Source: JAADHG01 sp964418645 (lineage in GTDB: Bacteria > Bacteroidota > Bacteroidia > Flavobacteriales > Flavobacteriaceae). From it: a stretch of 64,000 nucleotides of DNA. Numbering within the stretch: position 1 is the first letter of the stretch; every line of letters begins with the position of its first letter. The stretch is taken from assembly GCA_964418645.1 (NCBI GenBank), contig CAYQME010000006.1:13297-77296 (forward strand), read 5' to 3'. The translations under genes and the position numbers were made by a program. Below are positions 62,462-64,000 of the stretch, piece after piece. Under the pieces are notes generated by a model. That model worked only from the letters and a program-made list of their open reading frames with translations, ran no database searches and was not told the origin of the DNA.

Positions 62462-63397
62462 ATGAAAGTTCTTCATCTTGATACAAACCACCCTTTGCTA
62501 ATAAACCAGTTAAAAGAGCTTGGTTTTATAAATCACGAAGATTATAAATCTTCAAAGAAAGATATTGAAACCAAAATCCACAAATATGATGGCATTATTA
62601 TTAGAAGTAGATTTACAATCGATAAACAATTTTTAAATAAAGCCAAACAGCTTAAATTTATTGGGAGAGTAGGAGCTGGTTTAGAAAATATAAATTGTGC
62701 TTTTGCCAAATCTAAGGGAATACATTTGATTGCTGCACCTGAGGGTAACAGAAATGCTGTTGGCGAATATGCTTTAGGAATGTTATTATCATTATTCAAT
62801 AAACTCAATATAGCAGATAAAGAAGTAAGACAAGGCAAATGGCTGAGAGAAGACAATCGGGGTATTGAACTAGACGGGAAAACCGTTGGACTTATGGGTT
62901 ATGGAAATACGGGTAAAGCCTTTGCTAGAAAACTTAAAGGATTTGATGTTGAGGTGTTATGTTATGATATCTTAAACAATATTGGTGATGCTAATGCAGT
63001 ACAAGTATCACTTAATGAGCTACAAAAAAAAGCCGATGTACTTAGTTTGCATACTCCTGAAACACCATTAACTATAAACATGGTAGATAATGAGTTTATA
63101 AATCAATTTGCGAAACCGTTTTGGTTAATCAATACTGCAAGAGGAAAAAGTGTATTGACAGCAGATCTTGTTGCAGCATTGCAATCCAAAAAAATATTAG
63201 GAGCTGGATTGGATGTATTAGAATATGAAAAATCTTCCTTTGAAGATTTATTTTCTTCTGAAATGCCAGAAATTTTTCAGTATTTAATTCAATCAGAAAA
63301 CGTATTACTATCTCCTCACGTCGCAGGTTGGACAGTAGAAAGCAAAAAAAAATTAGCACAAACAATAGTCAATAAAATAAAAGATAGATTTTGTTAA
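62462..63397 (+). CDS. D-isomer-specific 2-hydroxyacid dehydrogenase (PGDH-like)
   Basis: The longest frame starts at 62417 inside the cupin gene, but the ATG at 62462 (MKVLHLDTNHPLL) fits the family and gives 311 residues. Motifs: IGRVGAGLENINCAFAKSKG, NAVGEYALGMLLSLFNKL, the NAD-binding VGLMGYGNTGKAFARKLKG, LSLHTPETPLT, WLINTARGKSV (active-site arginine) and LLSPHVAGWT (catalytic histidine). The family reduces 2-keto acids or oxidises 3-phosphoglycerate. Without the serine-feedback domain and without serC nearby, the substrate stays open. Confidence 0.9.
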   Translation: MKVLHLDTNHPLLINQLKELGFINHEDYKSSKKDIETKIHKYDGIIIRSRFTIDKQFLNKAKQLKFIGRVGAGLENINCAFAKSKGIHLIAAPEGNRNAVGEYALGMLLSLFNKLNIADKEVRQGKWLREDNRGIELDGKTVGLMGYGNTGKAFARKLKGFDVEVLCYDILNNIGDANAVQVSLNELQKKADVLSLHTPETPLTINMVDNEFINQFAKPFWLINTARGKSVLTADLVAALQSKKILGAGLDVLEYEKSSFEDLFSSEMPEIFQYLIQSENVLLSPHVAGWTVESKKKLAQTIVNKIKDRFC

Positions 63398-63426
63398 CTT
63401 TATAGAATACTTGTTAATTCATAAAA

Positions 63427-63885
63427 ATGCAATCAAAAGCAACTTCTCCTAAGCAATATATCTCAGAGCTCCCTGTAGATAGAAAAGAACCAATATCAAG
63501 ACTCAGAAACGAAATTTTAAGTAATCTTCCCAAAGAGATGGAAGAGGTTATGAGTTATGGAATGTTGGGTTATGTTGTGCCGCATTCGGTTTATCCAGAC
63601 GGTTATCACTGTACTCCAGAATTACCGCTACCTTTTATGAACTTGGCATCTCAAAAAAATTTTATAGCGGTTTATCATATGGGAGTTTATGCCAAAAAGG
63701 AACTTTTGGATTGGTTTGTCTCAGAATATTCTATGTATTGCAAGCGCAAATTAGATATGGGAAAAAGTTGTATCAGATTTAAAAATATGGATGACATTCC
63801 TTATAAATTAATAGGAGAACTAGCAGCCAAAATGAATACAAAAGAATGGATAGATATTTATGAAATGAATATTAAAAAGAAATAG
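63427..63885 (+). CDS. DUF1801-family protein
   Basis: A 152-residue protein with the YdhG/DUF1801 fold: SPKQYISELPVDRKEPISRL, MSYGMLGYVVPHSVYPDGYH, NFIAVYHMGVYAKKELLDWF and KLDMGKSCIRFKNMDDIPYK. Members are small cytoplasmic proteins of unknown function related to the frataxin-like YdhG group. It stands alone between the dehydrogenase gene and the dispersed repeat at 63889. Function is not predicted. Confidence 0.87.
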   Translation: MQSKATSPKQYISELPVDRKEPISRLRNEILSNLPKEMEEVMSYGMLGYVVPHSVYPDGYHCTPELPLPFMNLASQKNFIAVYHMGVYAKKELLDWFVSEYSMYCKRKLDMGKSCIRFKNMDDIPYKLIGELAAKMNTKEWIDIYEMNIKKK

Positions 63886-63888
63886 CTT

Positions 63889-63930
63889 TTGTCATTCTAA
63901 ACTGAGCTAAGCGAAAGTGAAGAATCTCAA
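63889..63930. repeat. Dispersed intergenic repeat, copy B
   Basis: TTGTCATTCTAA, then ACTGAGCTAAGCG, AAAGTGAAGAATCTCAA. It has the same two ends as copy A at 60648 and lies in the short gap between the DUF1801 gene and the VOC gene. Its middle can form a weak hairpin. Confidence 0.55.
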
Positions 63931-63949
63931 ATAAAACAAAGTTTGAAAT

Positions 63950-64000
63950 ATGAAAAAAAGAGTAACAGGATTAGGAGGGTTTTTCTTTAAAACTAAAAAC
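63950..64000 (+). CDS. Start of a VOC/glyoxalase-family gene (cut by window end)
   Basis: The ATG at 63950 opens a frame of 17 codons to the edge, reading MKKRVTGLGGFFFKTKN. This matches the N-terminus of small VOC-superfamily (glyoxalase/bleomycin-resistance-like) proteins, which begin with a beta strand of the type VTGIGGxFFK. Only the first strand is visible, so the assignment is tentative. Confidence 0.55.
   Translation, partial: MKKRVTGLGGFFFKTKN

Overview
This is an AT-rich chromosomal segment of a member of the Bacteroidota, most likely a marine-type flavobacterium (Flavobacteriaceae). The evidence is a SusC/SusD pair, a secreted protease with a type IX secretion (Por) C-terminal sorting domain, FG-GAP/ASPIC-UnbV lipoproteins, a NagB fused to a PIG-L domain, promoters of the TAnnTTTG type and almost no Shine-Dalgarno signal. 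No species can be named from the sequence.

Layout. (1) 1-7773, minus strand: a tightly packed purine-degradation operon, guaD - xdhA - xdhB - allB - alc - puuD (cut by the window edge), taking guanine to xanthine, urate, allantoin, allantoate and ureidoglycolate. (2) 7909-12620, minus: a LytS/LytTR two-component system, an Na+/solute symporter and a decayed NagX-like acyltransferase. Divergent from it, 13044-30709, plus: an amino-sugar utilisation locus with SusC, SusD, an FG-GAP/UnbV lipoprotein, a lactonase-like lipoprotein, NagB-PIG-L, two GH20 hexosaminidases and an MFS permease. The divergent intergenic region carries a perfect 30-bp palindrome, a perfect 20-bp palindrome and an 8-bp-arm inverted repeat. 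(3) 30755-33833: a decay zone with a GNAT/VCBS mosaic, a pseudogene paralogous to the FG-GAP/UnbV lipoprotein, and a broken IS1595-family element sitting at its 3' end. (4) 33972-47470: two mirrored gene sets around one AraC regulator. Each has a GMC oxidoreductase, a gluconate-2-dehydrogenase-subunit-3-like protein, a DUF1080 (3-keto-disaccharide hydrolase) protein and a Gfo/Idh/MocA oxidoreductase; the minus set adds two TIM-barrel isomerases and a NupG-like permease. This looks like a duplicated 3-keto-glycoside pathway and is the most interesting intact system here. (5) 47488-49271: remnants of an ABC ATPase, istA, an ISXO2-like transposase and istB, joined end to end. (6) 49580-64000: conserved genes, with tRNA-Leu(CAA), prs, rplY, pth, an M43-type protease, ribF, serS, a TPR protein, rsmA/ksgA, mgtE and small accessory genes.

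How it fits together. Regions 2 and 4 are nutrient-scavenging modules, each next to its own regulator: LytTR for amino sugars, AraC for the putative keto-glycoside route. In region 2, SusC/D would import oligosaccharides, a secreted GH20 and a GH20 without visible export signal would release GlcNAc, and NagB would feed fructose-6-phosphate to glycolysis. Disabling mutations are concentrated in regions 2-5, mostly next to mobile-element remnants; region 6 is intact apart from one small gene remnant between ribF and serS.
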